Assembly (NCBI GenBank): GCA_964432975.1
Contig: CAYSPS010000001.1
Span: forward strand, 9,554-73,553
Reading direction: 5' to 3'
Origin: CAYSPS01 sp964432975
Lineage (GTDB): Bacteria > Babelota > Babeliae > Babelales > UBA12409
Length of the DNA stretch: 64,000 nucleotides
Made by a program: the position numbers and the translations under genes. Below, piece after piece: positions 54,410 through 63,375 of the stretch; the first letter of the stretch is position 1, and each line of letters starts with the position of its first letter. Under the pieces are notes generated by a model. That model did not search any database. It saw only the letters and a program-made list of their open reading frames with translations, and was not told the DNA's origin.

Positions 54410-55813
54410 ATGACGCACGTAACAAAACAGAAAACAAAAAAGGCGGTCACAACGGCAGCACATAGTTACCAAGAAATTATATCCCTGCTTGAACAAAGCT
54501 GGGATAAATCGTTATTACAAAACAGTCAACAAAAAATGCTCGCGCTTAATAAGGCGCTCGGTTCGCCTGCACAAAAAATTAAGGCCATTTTTGTTGGTGG
54601 TACCAACGGCAAAAGTTTAACGATAAACTTTACAACGCAACTGTTGCGCGCCGAAGGACTCAAAGTTGGCAGTTTTTATGCACCGCACGTTGTATCATAC
54701 AACGAACGCATTGCATATAATAATGAAACTATTTCAAATCAAGAATTTACCGATGCGCTTAATGAAGTTTTTGCAAGCGCGAATACACTTGATATAAACC
54801 TCCATGCGCGCGAAGCACTTGCTACTGCGGCAATCATATACTTTGCTCACAAAAAAGTCGATGCTGCCGTATTTGAAGTAACTGATTGCGATTTTGATCC
54901 TGTCATGATTTGTACACCTGCAATCAGTGTTATCACGCGTGTCACAAATTATACGCTCGATACGCAAGAAAAAGAAATCCGTCAAAAAGTTGATGCCTTC
55001 AAATCACTTATAAAAGCGGAAACGTGGGTCATTTCAGCTGATCAAAGTAAGGCGAATTTGCAACAACTTGAAGATCTTACACAAACGCAAAAAGCCCAGT
55101 GGGCAATGCCTATTCGTAAGTTGGCCGTTTTGCAATATCCATTTGAGCAATTGCACGGCCGCTGCGCCGCGCTTGCAGAACGCGTAGCCCAGATATTTAT
55201 TCAACATATTTCAAGTCAATCACTGGTCGTCAGTGAAAGCTTACTTGCCAAACCTAAAGGACAGCGTGGGCGCCCAACGCTTGAAGCCAAACGTCAAGCC
55301 GAACTCAATCCAAAAAAGACCATAGATCAATATTGGCAAGAAACCGTTGCCACGCTACCTGCACGTTTCCAATTACTTGACAAAGTACATCCAAACGTCT
55401 TATTGGACAACGCAAGCAATATTGATGCTTTTGAAAATTTATTACTCGGCGTTCGTCTATTGCACTATAAAAATCCGCTCAAAGGACTTGTGTTTATCAT
55501 CGGCTGCGAAAATAATGCGTTGTTAAGCACTGAGTTTTATAAAATGCTCCGCTACTTCTTCAAAAAGACTGCCGGACAAGTCGTCTTTTGTCCAGTCAAT
55601 GCTGACGCACAAAACAATACGCCAGAGTTTGACGCTGAGCATATCACCAATGATGCCAAAAATGTCAAGGTTAAAGCAAAATCCATGAAATCATTCACCC
55701 AGGCACTTGATTATGCCAAGAAAGCCGTTGACGAACAACAAGGACTCATTGTTGTCACGGGTTCACGTGCTCTTGTCAGCGAATATTGGCAAACCAAGGG
55801 TGCGAAAAAATAA
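54410..55813 (+). CDS. folC: FolC-like folylpolyglutamate synthase / Mur-ligase family protein
   Basis: About 467 residues from ATG 54410, which follows GGAG at 8 bases; the open frame starts at 54272. The ATP loop is FVGGTNGKSLT, followed by the FolC-type APHVVSYNERI and a VFEVTDCDFDPV strand. Central and C-terminal Mur-ligase domains follow, with LLDNASNIDAFENLL near the usual DGAHNP position (altered) and GLIVVTGSRALVSEYW at the end. A basic insertion (KPKGQRGRPTLEAKR) is unusual. The family call is good, but the exact substrate (folate or another acid) is uncertain. Confidence 0.7.
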   Translation: MTHVTKQKTKKAVTTAAHSYQEIISLLEQSWDKSLLQNSQQKMLALNKALGSPAQKIKAIFVGGTNGKSLTINFTTQLLRAEGLKVGSFYAPHVVSYNERIAYNNETISNQEFTDALNEVFASANTLDINLHAREALATAAIIYFAHKKVDAAVFEVTDCDFDPVMICTPAISVITRVTNYTLDTQEKEIRQKVDAFKSLIKAETWVISADQSKANLQQLEDLTQTQKAQWAMPIRKLAVLQYPFEQLHGRCAALAERVAQIFIQHISSQSLVVSESLLAKPKGQRGRPTLEAKRQAELNPKKTIDQYWQETVATLPARFQLLDKVHPNVLLDNASNIDAFENLLLGVRLLHYKNPLKGLVFIIGCENNALLSTEFYKMLRYFFKKTAGQVVFCPVNADAQNNTPEFDAEHITNDAKNVKVKAKSMKSFTQALDYAKKAVDEQQGLIVVTGSRALVSEYWQTKGAKK

Positions 55814-55867
55814 TCACCTGTTATATTGCGCTCTAAAATTGTCCTGCTTATACTGATAGTAGAAGTC

Positions 55868-55892
55868 GTGCATGCCACAAAATGGCATGCAC
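55868..55892 (+). repeat. perfect 10-bp inverted repeat before atpB
   Basis: GTGCATGCCA / TGGCATGCAC with a 5-base loop, 55 bases after folC and 25 bases before the atpB start. No T tract follows. It may be a regulatory hairpin or an operator rather than a terminator. Confidence 0.5.
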
Positions 55893-55916
55893 ACCTCTGA
55901 TCGTATATGGGGACAC

Positions 55917-56645
55917 ATGGAAAATGTAACCTTATTCCATAAGACATATTGGGAACCGTTGCGCATGCTTGGGTTCACGGGTAATTTCTGGCGACTTAAT
56001 GCACAAACTATTATGTTTACCTGGGCAGCGCTTGGTATTTTAGCACTTTTGATCGTCGGCGCTCGACATGCCCTCAAAAAAAGGCACAGCATCGGTGAAT
56101 TCCTGATACTTTCAAGTACGAACGCACTAAAAAATCTTGTGGTACAAAGTTTAGGCACCTTTAATTTTAATCATTTTGCATTTATCGCATCATTATTTAC
56201 GTTTATTTTACTGTGCAACCTTTTGCCACTCATTCCATGGTTTGAAGAGCCAACCAGTGATTTGTGTACGACGCTCGGACTTGGACTTGCATCGTTTTTT
56301 TATATTCAAGGTAGCAGCATCAGTGCGCACGGTTTTTTGGGGTACTTAAAAGAATTTACCGAACCATTTCTTTTCATGCTTCCCATGGAAATTGTCGGAA
56401 AACTCGCTACCATTGTTTCAATCTCATTTCGTCTTTTTGGCAATATTATGGGCGGTTCAATTATCTCGAAACTTTTTTTGCACGCAATTGGGGGCTTTTG
56501 GCTCCGCGAATTACTTGGCATTGCACTCGGCCTCAACATGCTCATTGCACTCTTTTTTGTCGTATTTGAAGGCTTGATTCAGGCATTTGTTTTTGCCATG
56601 CTTTCGCTTACCTATCTTGCTCTGGCTATCAAAAAAGAGGAATAA
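55917..56645 (+). CDS. atpB: F-type ATP synthase subunit a
   Basis: A 242-residue polytopic protein from ATG 55917 (GGGG upstream; an in-frame start at 55872 is less likely). It has the defining SFRLFGNIMGG helix with the essential Arg (R172) that faces the c ring, and the terminal LIQAFVFAMLSLTYLALA helix. It forms the two ion half-channels of the Fo sector. The only other ATP synthase gene in the window is the fused c subunit 3 bases downstream; b, delta and F1 subunits are elsewhere or absent. Confidence 0.9.
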   Translation: MENVTLFHKTYWEPLRMLGFTGNFWRLNAQTIMFTWAALGILALLIVGARHALKKRHSIGEFLILSSTNALKNLVVQSLGTFNFNHFAFIASLFTFILLCNLLPLIPWFEEPTSDLCTTLGLGLASFFYIQGSSISAHGFLGYLKEFTEPFLFMLPMEIVGKLATIVSISFRLFGNIMGGSIISKLFLHAIGGFWLRELLGIALGLNMLIALFFVVFEGLIQAFVFAMLSLTYLALAIKKEE

Positions 56646-56648
56646 TTC

Positions 56649-57596
56649 ATGATTAACAGCGCAACATTCTTACAATACGGCGCAATTGCTCTGACGGCCG
56701 GTTTGGCGCTTGTCGGTGCAGCACTCAGCCAAGGAGCAATTGGCAAAATGTTTCTTCATACAAGTAACATCCAGCCTATGGCACATGGACAACTAAATCG
56801 TGCCGCACTTTTGGCAATGGTATTTGCCGAGACAGCTGCGATTTTAAGTGCAACCATTATTGTTATCGTACTTTTTGCAGCACCAAAACCGGCCACTATG
56901 GCCACGGGAATTGCACTTTTTGGTATTGTTGGCGCTTGCGGGTTAAGCAGTTTTACCGTAAGTATGGTATCAGCGCTGCCAGCCAGACGCGCACTTGAAG
57001 CAATTGCACATCAACCATTTTTTGCCCCGCGCATTATGAACCTCATGCTTCTCACCATGTCGATCATTCAAACACCAGCAATTTTTGGGTTTCTAGTTGC
57101 TCTGATCATCGTTTTTAGCCTCTCAAGCACGCTCAGTATTGCAGATGGTTGGCGCCTCTGCGCCGCCGGCTTAAGTATTGGTTTGGGTGCCATCGGCCCC
57201 GCCATCGGACAAGGCATTTTCTCACGTCAAGCGTGCCAAGCGGTTGGTATTAACCGCAACGTGTACCGTCGCATTCTTTCATTCGCACTGCTCAGCCAAA
57301 CAATTATTGAAACACCCATAATTTTTTCATTTCTTGTTGCCCTCCTGATCTTGGGCGCACCACAACCAACATCATTGCAAATCATTGCACTCATGGCCGC
57401 GGCTAGTATCATGGGCATATGCGCAACAACACCAGGAATTAGTTCTGGTTGCGTTGCAGCAACGGCATGCAAACAAATTGGCCTTGAACAAGGCGATGCC
57501 GCAAGTATTTCGCGCACGGCATTGCTCGCACAAGGCCTCATTGACACACTTGCAATTTATGGATTGCTGGTAAGTATTTTACTTATTTATCTTTAA
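56649..57596 (+). CDS. atpE: ATP synthase c subunit, fusion of four hairpins with one lost carboxylate
   Basis: A 315-residue protein made of four tandem c-subunit units, each two membrane helices, about 78-80 residues apart. The positions of the ion-binding carboxylate in the second helix of each unit read E61, Q141, E221 and D299, each followed by Thr. Units 1 and 3 carry Gln in the first helix (Q28, Q188, GPAIGQG-like), units 2 and 4 have Ser, so the protein looks like a duplicated pair. A normal F-type c subunit is about 75-80 residues with one carboxylate. V-type fused forms usually have two hairpins. The lost carboxylate in unit 2 would change the number of ions carried per rotation. 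It follows atpB by 3 bases. Confidence 0.9.
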   Translation: MINSATFLQYGAIALTAGLALVGAALSQGAIGKMFLHTSNIQPMAHGQLNRAALLAMVFAETAAILSATIIVIVLFAAPKPATMATGIALFGIVGACGLSSFTVSMVSALPARRALEAIAHQPFFAPRIMNLMLLTMSIIQTPAIFGFLVALIIVFSLSSTLSIADGWRLCAAGLSIGLGAIGPAIGQGIFSRQACQAVGINRNVYRRILSFALLSQTIIETPIIFSFLVALLILGAPQPTSLQIIALMAAASIMGICATTPGISSGCVAATACKQIGLEQGDAASISRTALLAQGLIDTLAIYGLLVSILLIYL

Positions 57597-57619
57597 TTTT
57601 TTTTCTATAATCTGACGTC

Positions 57620-58750
57620 ATGCAAAAAAATACATGTGTTGTATACATCATCACAAAACTTGAATTGGGAGGCGCACAAAAAGTATGTCTGACGCTCTTT
57701 AATAACGTATCTTCTGAAAAGCATCTTATCAGCGGACAAAATGGACCGCTCGTGTCTCAGGTACAGGGATGCAACAATGTGCATTTGCTTGCCAGCATGA
57801 CCCGTGAAGTAACGGTCGTGGGTGCCTGGCAGGAACTAAAAAATTTTTTTGCACTTGTACGCCTATTGCGAACAATTAAACAACACTATACGCATGTTAT
57901 TGTTCACACACACAGCACAAAGGCTGGGCTGCTTGGCCGTTGGGCTGCATTTTTTGCAGGCATTCGCCTTCGTGTTCACACGATTCATGGCTATGGCTTT
58001 AATGATTTTCAACCATGGTATATATGGTATATCATTTATTTTCTTGAACTCATCACGAGCATAATCACCACACAATTTGTCTGTGTCTCAGCCCATGATG
58101 CATGCACTGGCTGTCGATTATTTCCATGCTTTACCAAAAAACATGAAATTATTCACGCAGCAGTTGACTGGCACGTATTTGCGCTTCGGCAAATTTCTTC
58201 TAAAAATTCGCAAACAAAGTTTATTTTCGGCACCATCGCGTGTTTTAAAAAGCAAAAGAACTTGTTTGATCTTTTGCAGGCATTTGCGTGTGTTCATAAT
58301 AAATATCCATGCACCTGTTTGGAAATCATTGGTGATGGCGTGCTGCGTCCAGCACTAGAAAAATGGCTTACACACGAACAATTGGCTGATGCTGTTACGT
58401 TGCATGGCTGGCAAGATGATGTTGCACCTATCGCAGCGCGTTGGAATGCCTTCGTGCTTACATCACTGTGGGAAGGTTTGCCATGTTCCGTCATCGAAGC
58501 ACGACTGCTTAAATTACCGGTTATTTCATACAAAACCGGTGGTGTGCCAGAAGTAATTAAGCATGGCAAAAATGGTTTTTTACATGAACAAAAAGACTGG
58601 CAAGCTGTTGCACAAAGTATGCAAAAACTTGTGGAAAATCCAGCGTTACAGCAAAAGTTAGGTCATTATCACGATAATCTTGATAACTTTCGTAATGAAA
58701 CGATGATTCGAAAGCATCAGGCATTGTATAAAAAACTTATTGAACATTAA
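57620..58750 (+). CDS. GT4-type glycosyltransferase
   Basis: A 376-residue GT-B fold enzyme. The N-terminal LELGGAQKVCLTL and VVHTHSTKAGLLGRWAA, and the C-terminal nucleotide-binding region SLWEGLPCSVIEARLLKLPVI and GGVPEVIKHGKNGFL are typical of GT4. It transfers a sugar from a nucleotide donor in envelope glycan or lipid synthesis. No other glycan genes are next to it. It follows the c-subunit gene by 23 bases in the same direction, so may share its transcript. Confidence 0.88.
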   Translation: MQKNTCVVYIITKLELGGAQKVCLTLFNNVSSEKHLISGQNGPLVSQVQGCNNVHLLASMTREVTVVGAWQELKNFFALVRLLRTIKQHYTHVIVHTHSTKAGLLGRWAAFFAGIRLRVHTIHGYGFNDFQPWYIWYIIYFLELITSIITTQFVCVSAHDACTGCRLFPCFTKKHEIIHAAVDWHVFALRQISSKNSQTKFIFGTIACFKKQKNLFDLLQAFACVHNKYPCTCLEIIGDGVLRPALEKWLTHEQLADAVTLHGWQDDVAPIAARWNAFVLTSLWEGLPCSVIEARLLKLPVISYKTGGVPEVIKHGKNGFLHEQKDWQAVAQSMQKLVENPALQQKLGHYHDNLDNFRNETMIRKHQALYKKLIEH

Positions 58751-59468
58751 AAATGTTTTTTGGCATTACCATGCCTATGGTGGCCTTACGCAGGCCAAGC
58801 GCACAGGGACCCCTTGTCGGGTCCCTGTGTACCCTGACACCAGGAGGGCCTGGACCCATTATCGCCCGTAAGGCAGCATTCGCCTCCGACTACGTCGTGG
58901 CTCACACTGCACAACGGGCTTAAAGGTTTAATTTTATAGAAACACTTTGGGAGGCATAGTGCCAAAAGAAATTCCCCCTCGATACATTCGGCTTCGCCGA
59001 ACACTCGGGGCGAACGGGATGGATTTTGTTAAGCCTCGTTCATGATGAGTGCCCGTCATTAAGCTTTTTGGCCAACACCATATAAATCAAAATTTATTCA
59101 CGCTTATTGCATGATTCGATCATATAGCGCAAGTGAAAGACCGACATCCAAGTTAATAAACGCATCAGCAACAGTGCTTCACAACTTGCAATTAACATAA
59201 CTTCAAATTTCTTGATTCATCGATTCATTCACGCTTGTTGTGTGGTCTGAGCCGAAGGCGAATGGCCACCTTACAAGCGTTTTGGGTTCCAGGGTATCCC
59301 TGGCGCACGGTTCCAAGGGCGTTGCGATACGGTTCTTGCGGCAGCCCGGCGTAGCCTTGGCGAAGCCTGGGGGCCTGGGCGACAAGCCCACCACTGATAT
59401 GGTAATGTCAAAAAATCTAAATCTCAAAAAAAATTTCTCCAAAAAAAGAACTTAGAATTTGCGAGCTT
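58751..59468. other. G+C-rich, hairpin-rich intergenic region
   Basis: About 718 bases with no credible gene. Two G+C-rich blocks (58771-59040 and 59240-59400) contrast with the A+T-rich flanks. Hairpins follow one another: GGCAT/ATGCC (58762-58775), TGGCCT/AGGCCA (58781-58797), 11-bp CACAGGGACCC/GGGTCCCTGTG (58802-58829), CCAGG/CCTGG (58840-58853), a wide GCCCGT/ACGGGC pair (58864-58919), CTCGA...CGGGG with inner TTCGGC/GCCGAA (about 58978-59010), and CCAGGG/CCCTGG (59287-59301). The 71-codon frame at 59240 is Pro/Gly-rich and lies over the hairpins. Confidence 0.6.
58762..58853 (+). ncRNA. candidate structured RNA (four stacked stem-loops)
   Basis: Four consecutive hairpins within 92 bases directly after the glycosyltransferase gene. 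The third is an 11-bp perfect G+C-rich stem. No T tract marks a simple terminator. It may be a small RNA, an mRNA 3' structure or a palindromic repeat element. Confidence 0.35.
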
Positions 59469-60236
59469 TTATCGTAACAAAAGCTCAATATGACCTTTAA
59501 GTGCCAGCACCTGTTGCACATACGTGCGTGAGTGATTATATGCATAAATTGCACGCCAATTTGGCGATCCTTCTTCATAAGAATTTTCAAGTGGTTTAAA
59601 ACCATTTTTAACCAAATAGTTTGCAATGCTGGCAATAACATCTGCCCAAGAATCATGGCGTGGTATACCATCACCGTCATAATCGATTGCGTATGCTATA
59701 AAGCTTGTTGGCATAAATTGGCCATATCCAAATGCACCAGCATATGAACCCTTAATCATGTGCGGGTCAAGCAAACGTATAAAACAATAATGCATGTAAG
59801 CCGCCATTTCACGAACAGCCCATGCACGTCGCTGCTCAAGTGCAACAATATAAGTAAAAAAAACATTAAACACGTCATGCGTCCCACAAAAGGCACCAAA
59901 ATTTGTTTCTCTACAAATTAATGCCGCAATGAGCGAGGCAGGCACACCAAGCTGACCTTGAACACGCGTAAGTACACGTGCATGTTCAAGCATAAATCGA
60001 CGCGCTGATCCGCGGGTAAGTACACGCTGTACAACTTCTACAGGAGAACGCAAACCCAAAAGTCGCACCGTTGTTGGATCTATCGCGGTACGCGCATCAA
60101 AAAATGATTTTTTTACAAAGCAATCAGGCACGCGCAAGGCGCGCGTATGTGCACGCACGAGTATGTATGCCTCATCACGATCACCAGCATGCATTGAGCA
60201 AAAAGATAAAATTAACGCACACGCACAAAGAACCAT
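59469..60236 (-). CDS. lytic murein transglycosylase, MltB-like
   Basis: A 255-residue wall-cleaving enzyme of the MltB (GH103 / SLT_2) type, with a signal peptide (MVLCACALILSFCSMHA). The catalytic Glu is E110 in ICRETNFG, followed by the family block GAFGYGQFMPTSF and DYDGDG, and the C-terminal YNHSRTYVQQVLAL. It cleaves glycan with 1,6-anhydro-MurNAc formation. Shorter than E. coli MltB (361 residues). It may work with the D-Ala-D-Ala dipeptidases in wall turnover. It is divergent from the cysteine synthase gene. Confidence 0.85.
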   Translation of the reverse strand: MVLCACALILSFCSMHAGDRDEAYILVRAHTRALRVPDCFVKKSFFDARTAIDPTTVRLLGLRSPVEVVQRVLTRGSARRFMLEHARVLTRVQGQLGVPASLIAALICRETNFGAFCGTHDVFNVFFTYIVALEQRRAWAVREMAAYMHYCFIRLLDPHMIKGSYAGAFGYGQFMPTSFIAYAIDYDGDGIPRHDSWADVIASIANYLVKNGFKPLENSYEEGSPNWRAIYAYNHSRTYVQQVLALKGHIELLLR

Positions 60237-60293
60237 CCCAACTCCCTATTTCTAACATAACAAAAAGCATAAAGGTCACTCAAGAAAAAGGTT

Positions 60294-60322
60294 TTGCATC
60301 AGCAATTTTTTCCTGTTATAGT
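60294..60322 (+). promoter_or_regulatory. promoter of the cysteine synthase-like gene
   Basis: TTGCAT (60294-60299), 17-base spacer and TATAGT (60317-60322) with a TG one base upstream of the -10 (extended -10), 30 bases before the ATG. Confidence 0.6.
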
Positions 60323-60351
60323 TTGAACGATACGATATTGGGAAAAAGTTT

Positions 60352-61335
60352 ATGATGTATAAAAATTTACTTGATGCCATTGGCAACACGCCGCTCGTCC
60401 GCATTCCATTCAAAAGTAATGCAACGATTTGTGCAAAATTAGAATATCTCAATCCAGGCGGCAGCCTTAAAGATCGTTCTGCGCGCTACATGATTGAAGA
60501 AGCAGAGAAAAAAGGATTACTCAAACCAGGCGGCACACTCATTGAAGCAACTTCTGGCAACCAAGGCATAGCGATTGCCATGATTGGTGCGGCAAAAGGA
60601 TATCAGGTAATTATCACGACAAGTGAAAAAATTAGTCGTGAAAAGCTCATGACCCTTAAGGCATATGGTGCGTATGTTATTGTATGTCCAATGGTTGATG
60701 GCGATGATCCGCGCAATTATCACACCGTTGCCGAAGAAATTCAGCGCAATACACCAAACTCGTTCATGCCAAATCAGTATTTTAATGTCTCAAATGCACA
60801 CGCACATTACACCATAACGGGCCCAGAAATTTGGCAACAAACGGAAGGCAAAATTACGCACTTTTTTGCAGCAGCTGGCACCGGTGGCATGATCAGTGGT
60901 GTAGGCCAATATTTAAAAGAAAAAAATTCGAACATTAAAATTATTGCCGCTGATTCAGATGTTTCGTACCGTTCAACAAAAGGTCACCCAAAGCCATACT
61001 ATGTCGAGGGAATGGGTGTTGATTACGATACGCCGGTTGTTAATTATGATGTCATTGATGAATTTGTCGAAGTAAGCGACGAACAATCATTTAGCGTTTT
61101 ACAGCCAATGGCGCGAGAATACGGGTTATTGGTCGGGTTAAGCAGCGGTGCGGTAATTTATATGGTGCAACAGTACCTAAAAAAACTGCACACCGGCGAT
61201 TTGGCGGTTATGATTTTTGGCGACTCAGGACGTGCGTATTTGAGCAAAAATTTGTATGGCAATGTTGAAGCAGATGAAGTCCGTTCACTGCAAGACTCCG
61301 TCAAACCAGCTCGTGCACGTGTGCAAAGAAACTAA
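60352..61335 (+). CDS. cysK: PLP-dependent cysteine synthase / cystathionine beta-synthase-like enzyme
   Basis: A 327-residue fold-type II PLP enzyme. The PLP lysine is K40 in NPGGSLKDRSA, the substrate loop is TSGNQG (67-72) and the phosphate cup is AAGTGGMISG. The VEGMGVDYDTP region leans toward cystathionine beta-synthase without regulatory domains, while the overall length is that of O-acetylserine sulfhydrylase (CysK/CysM). No serine acetyltransferase or other sulphur genes are near. It is transcribed from its own promoter and is followed by the 61362 cassette. Confidence 0.83.
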   Translation: MMYKNLLDAIGNTPLVRIPFKSNATICAKLEYLNPGGSLKDRSARYMIEEAEKKGLLKPGGTLIEATSGNQGIAIAMIGAAKGYQVIITTSEKISREKLMTLKAYGAYVIVCPMVDGDDPRNYHTVAEEIQRNTPNSFMPNQYFNVSNAHAHYTITGPEIWQQTEGKITHFFAAAGTGGMISGVGQYLKEKNSNIKIIAADSDVSYRSTKGHPKPYYVEGMGVDYDTPVVNYDVIDEFVEVSDEQSFSVLQPMAREYGLLVGLSSGAVIYMVQQYLKKLHTGDLAVMIFGDSGRAYLSKNLYGNVEADEVRSLQDSVKPARARVQRN

Positions 61336-61361
61336 TCCTGAAATAAAGTAAGGGAGACATT

Positions 61362-61865
61362 ATGCGTATACAAATATTCATGAGTGCACTGATGCTTGTA
61401 GGTGTACCGGCATATACTGTTTGTATGGAAGGGCGCCCTGACGACGTGGCAAGCACAAAATCTGTATACCAGAAAATCGCATCACAATGGGCCGCAATAA
61501 GGATACCCAACCGCATTTCAATCATACAATTCGGAGCTGGTTTCGCTCATGGTTTTTCAGCAAACATATACCATAGTAGGTATCCTGTAACACAAAATGT
61601 CGCAATAGGTGCGTTTTTGATTGCAGAACACATGGGTTTGGGAAAGTTTTGTTCTTATGCATGTACGCATATAGATGGTAGTGAACAAAAAAACGCACAA
61701 AATTTTTTGCAAGAATCGCAAAAACGAGCCAAATATCTTCGCTACCCGGTCGGATTTGCCATGGGTGCAGTTACTGCACGGTTGACTGGATATTTGTGTC
61801 GCGCCATTTATAGATCGTTTACAAGCAAACCGCAAGAAGGTCCAGCAGATTCAACGCAAAAATAA
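61362..61865 (+). CDS. small secreted protein, cassette type A
   Basis: A 167-residue protein with a signal peptide (MRIQIFMSALMLVGVPAYTVC, then MEG). Two amphipathic or hydrophobic segments with small residues follow (FGAGFAHGFSANI, VAIGAFLIAEHMGLG, and a C-terminal YLRYPVGFAMGAVTARL). It is homologous to the 62709 protein over its whole length. Together with the 61879 gene, 14 bases downstream, it forms a two-gene unit repeated once more downstream. No known family. GGGAG precedes the ATG. Confidence 0.7.
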   Translation: MRIQIFMSALMLVGVPAYTVCMEGRPDDVASTKSVYQKIASQWAAIRIPNRISIIQFGAGFAHGFSANIYHSRYPVTQNVAIGAFLIAEHMGLGKFCSYACTHIDGSEQKNAQNFLQESQKRAKYLRYPVGFAMGAVTARLTGYLCRAIYRSFTSKPQEGPADSTQK

Positions 61866-61878
61866 AAAGTGTAAAAAC

Positions 61879-62484
61879 ATGTATAAAAAATATTTGATAT
61901 TGAGCGCAATTTTATTCTTAGGCGCCACCAACATCAATTGCATGCGCCAATCAAAGTCTTCAGATGAAACGTCAAGACGCATGGGCGTACGCATGATGCA
62001 GGCCACCATGGGTCTCACGGAAGGTGTTTTAGCAAACATACATGACAAACATCTAGTCCTAGCCAACGGTGTCGGACTAAGTTTACTTGCGCTGCTGCAT
62101 ATAGTGATGGTACATCTGGCAAAAAACGATGTGGAAGCAGGCAAGCATATACAAGTTCCAACAGTGCAGCCGATTCAACAAGAAAACAGGGTATATCTTG
62201 AAGAATTGCAAAAAAATCCAGTAATTCTTTATGGCACGTTTTCTGTTATCGGTGCCCTATGCACCACGTTAATACGCGTCGGCTTCGCACGATTATTCAG
62301 AACACAGCAAGACGTAAAGCAACAAGAAACCCCAAATGAAAACTTTGAGCAAGATAAAAAAATTGAGACGGTGCAAGAAACAGAAATAAAAACACCAGAT
62401 GCCCCAATGCAACCAACAAAGAGTAAACAAACCGAAAGAGCCGATGTGCCACCTTACCTGTGCTTTCCACCCTACGCCACTTAA
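61879..62484 (+). CDS. small secreted protein, cassette type B
   Basis: A 201-residue protein with a signal peptide (MYKKYLILSAILFLGATNINC, then MRQ). It has two membrane-like Gly/Ala-rich segments (LTEGVLANI ... NGVGLSLLALLHIV and SVIGALCTTLIRVGF) and a charged, Pro-rich tail ending PYLCFPPYAT. It is homologous to the 63376 protein, with the same tail pattern (LCFP). It is the second gene of the A-B unit. No family recognised. Confidence 0.7.
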   Translation: MYKKYLILSAILFLGATNINCMRQSKSSDETSRRMGVRMMQATMGLTEGVLANIHDKHLVLANGVGLSLLALLHIVMVHLAKNDVEAGKHIQVPTVQPIQQENRVYLEELQKNPVILYGTFSVIGALCTTLIRVGFARLFRTQQDVKQQETPNENFEQDKKIETVQETEIKTPDAPMQPTKSKQTERADVPPYLCFPPYAT

Positions 62485-62708
62485 TATGATAGTTTTTTAG
62501 CAAATATCAGCAACAAACATCCATATCTAGAAAAGCACTGTCTGTGTAGATTTTTTGTCTACTCTACCGTTGGCGATAAAAGATGTACAAAACCATCAAA
62601 ATTGCAGACAACAATACATACGCTTTGATAAGTTAACAAATGGCGAGCATGACCAAATTGCTCGTGCTCGTGTGTAAGGGATTTATCATAAAACCAGGGG
62701 GGGGCATT
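62485..62708 (+). pseudogene. remnant of a third type-B gene and intergenic sequence
   Basis: About 62491-62540 translates to FLANISNKHPYLEKH, which matches the VLANIHDKHLVLANG / VCANISNNHWLSTNA region of the two type-B genes. It has no start or rest of the gene, so it is a relic left by duplication. The remaining bases to 62708 hold a small hairpin (GTAGA/TCTAC near 62547) and a G-rich ribosome-binding region before the next gene. Confidence 0.55.
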
Positions 62709-63236
62709 ATGACAAAAATATTTATCGGTATTTTGATGCTTTTGAGTATTCAAGCAAATATTATTTGTATGAGGCCACGAACTAACTCTATAGAGTCAAA
62801 TGACTCAGCCAGCTCATCCGGCTCAGCTTCTTCATCAATACCATCAAAAGACGTGCGAATTGCTCTACAAGCGATGACATCCCTGCAAATCAAAGCCGAA
62901 TTCGTACAATGGGCCACTGGCTTTTTTCATGGTTTTTTTGCAAACCTAATTCCCTGGTACTCTGGAATACAAAATGCAACCGCCGGCGCACTACTGGTGA
63001 CAGAACACATAAGCATTGGAGTACTTGCCTCTCGTTTACTTGCGCGCACAGATGCCCAAAAAGCACCCATAACGAGGATTGTTCTGGACGAATTACAAAA
63101 ACCAACCAAATATGTTCGCTATACCGGCGGATTTGCGACGGGTGCCTTGGCAGGCCACTTAACATGCATGGCTCTTTGCAGGCTCTGGAGCACGCTCGCC
63201 CATGAACTGGAAGATATAACTGATTCGAAAATATAG
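62709..63236 (+). CDS. small secreted protein, cassette type A, second copy
   Basis: A 175-residue protein from ATG 62709, after a GGGGGGG run that serves as ribosome-binding site; the frame is open 23 codons upstream. Signal peptide (MTKIFIGILMLLSIQANIIC, then MRP), a Ser-rich linker, and then the type-A pattern: TGFFHGFFANL, QNATAGALLVTEHISIGVL and YVRYTGGFATGALAG. Clearly paralogous to 61362. Its partner B copy is at 63376. Confidence 0.7.
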   Translation: MTKIFIGILMLLSIQANIICMRPRTNSIESNDSASSSGSASSSIPSKDVRIALQAMTSLQIKAEFVQWATGFFHGFFANLIPWYSGIQNATAGALLVTEHISIGVLASRLLARTDAQKAPITRIVLDELQKPTKYVRYTGGFATGALAGHLTCMALCRLWSTLAHELEDITDSKI

Positions 63237-63375
63237 ATTTGATCAAACAAGACTAAGATCTTTCAGCACCACCAAACCACAAGTTTGTACTAATTTTAAT
63301 TGACTTTTTTGCAAAAAAATCTAAAATTATGACGTAAGGTTATCTCTGTGCATACCAAATAAAAATGGATTTAAC

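Noticed and set aside
59240..59455. 71-codon frame in the G+C-rich region
   Set aside because: Overlaps hairpins, no ribosome-binding site, Pro/Gly-rich product without family.
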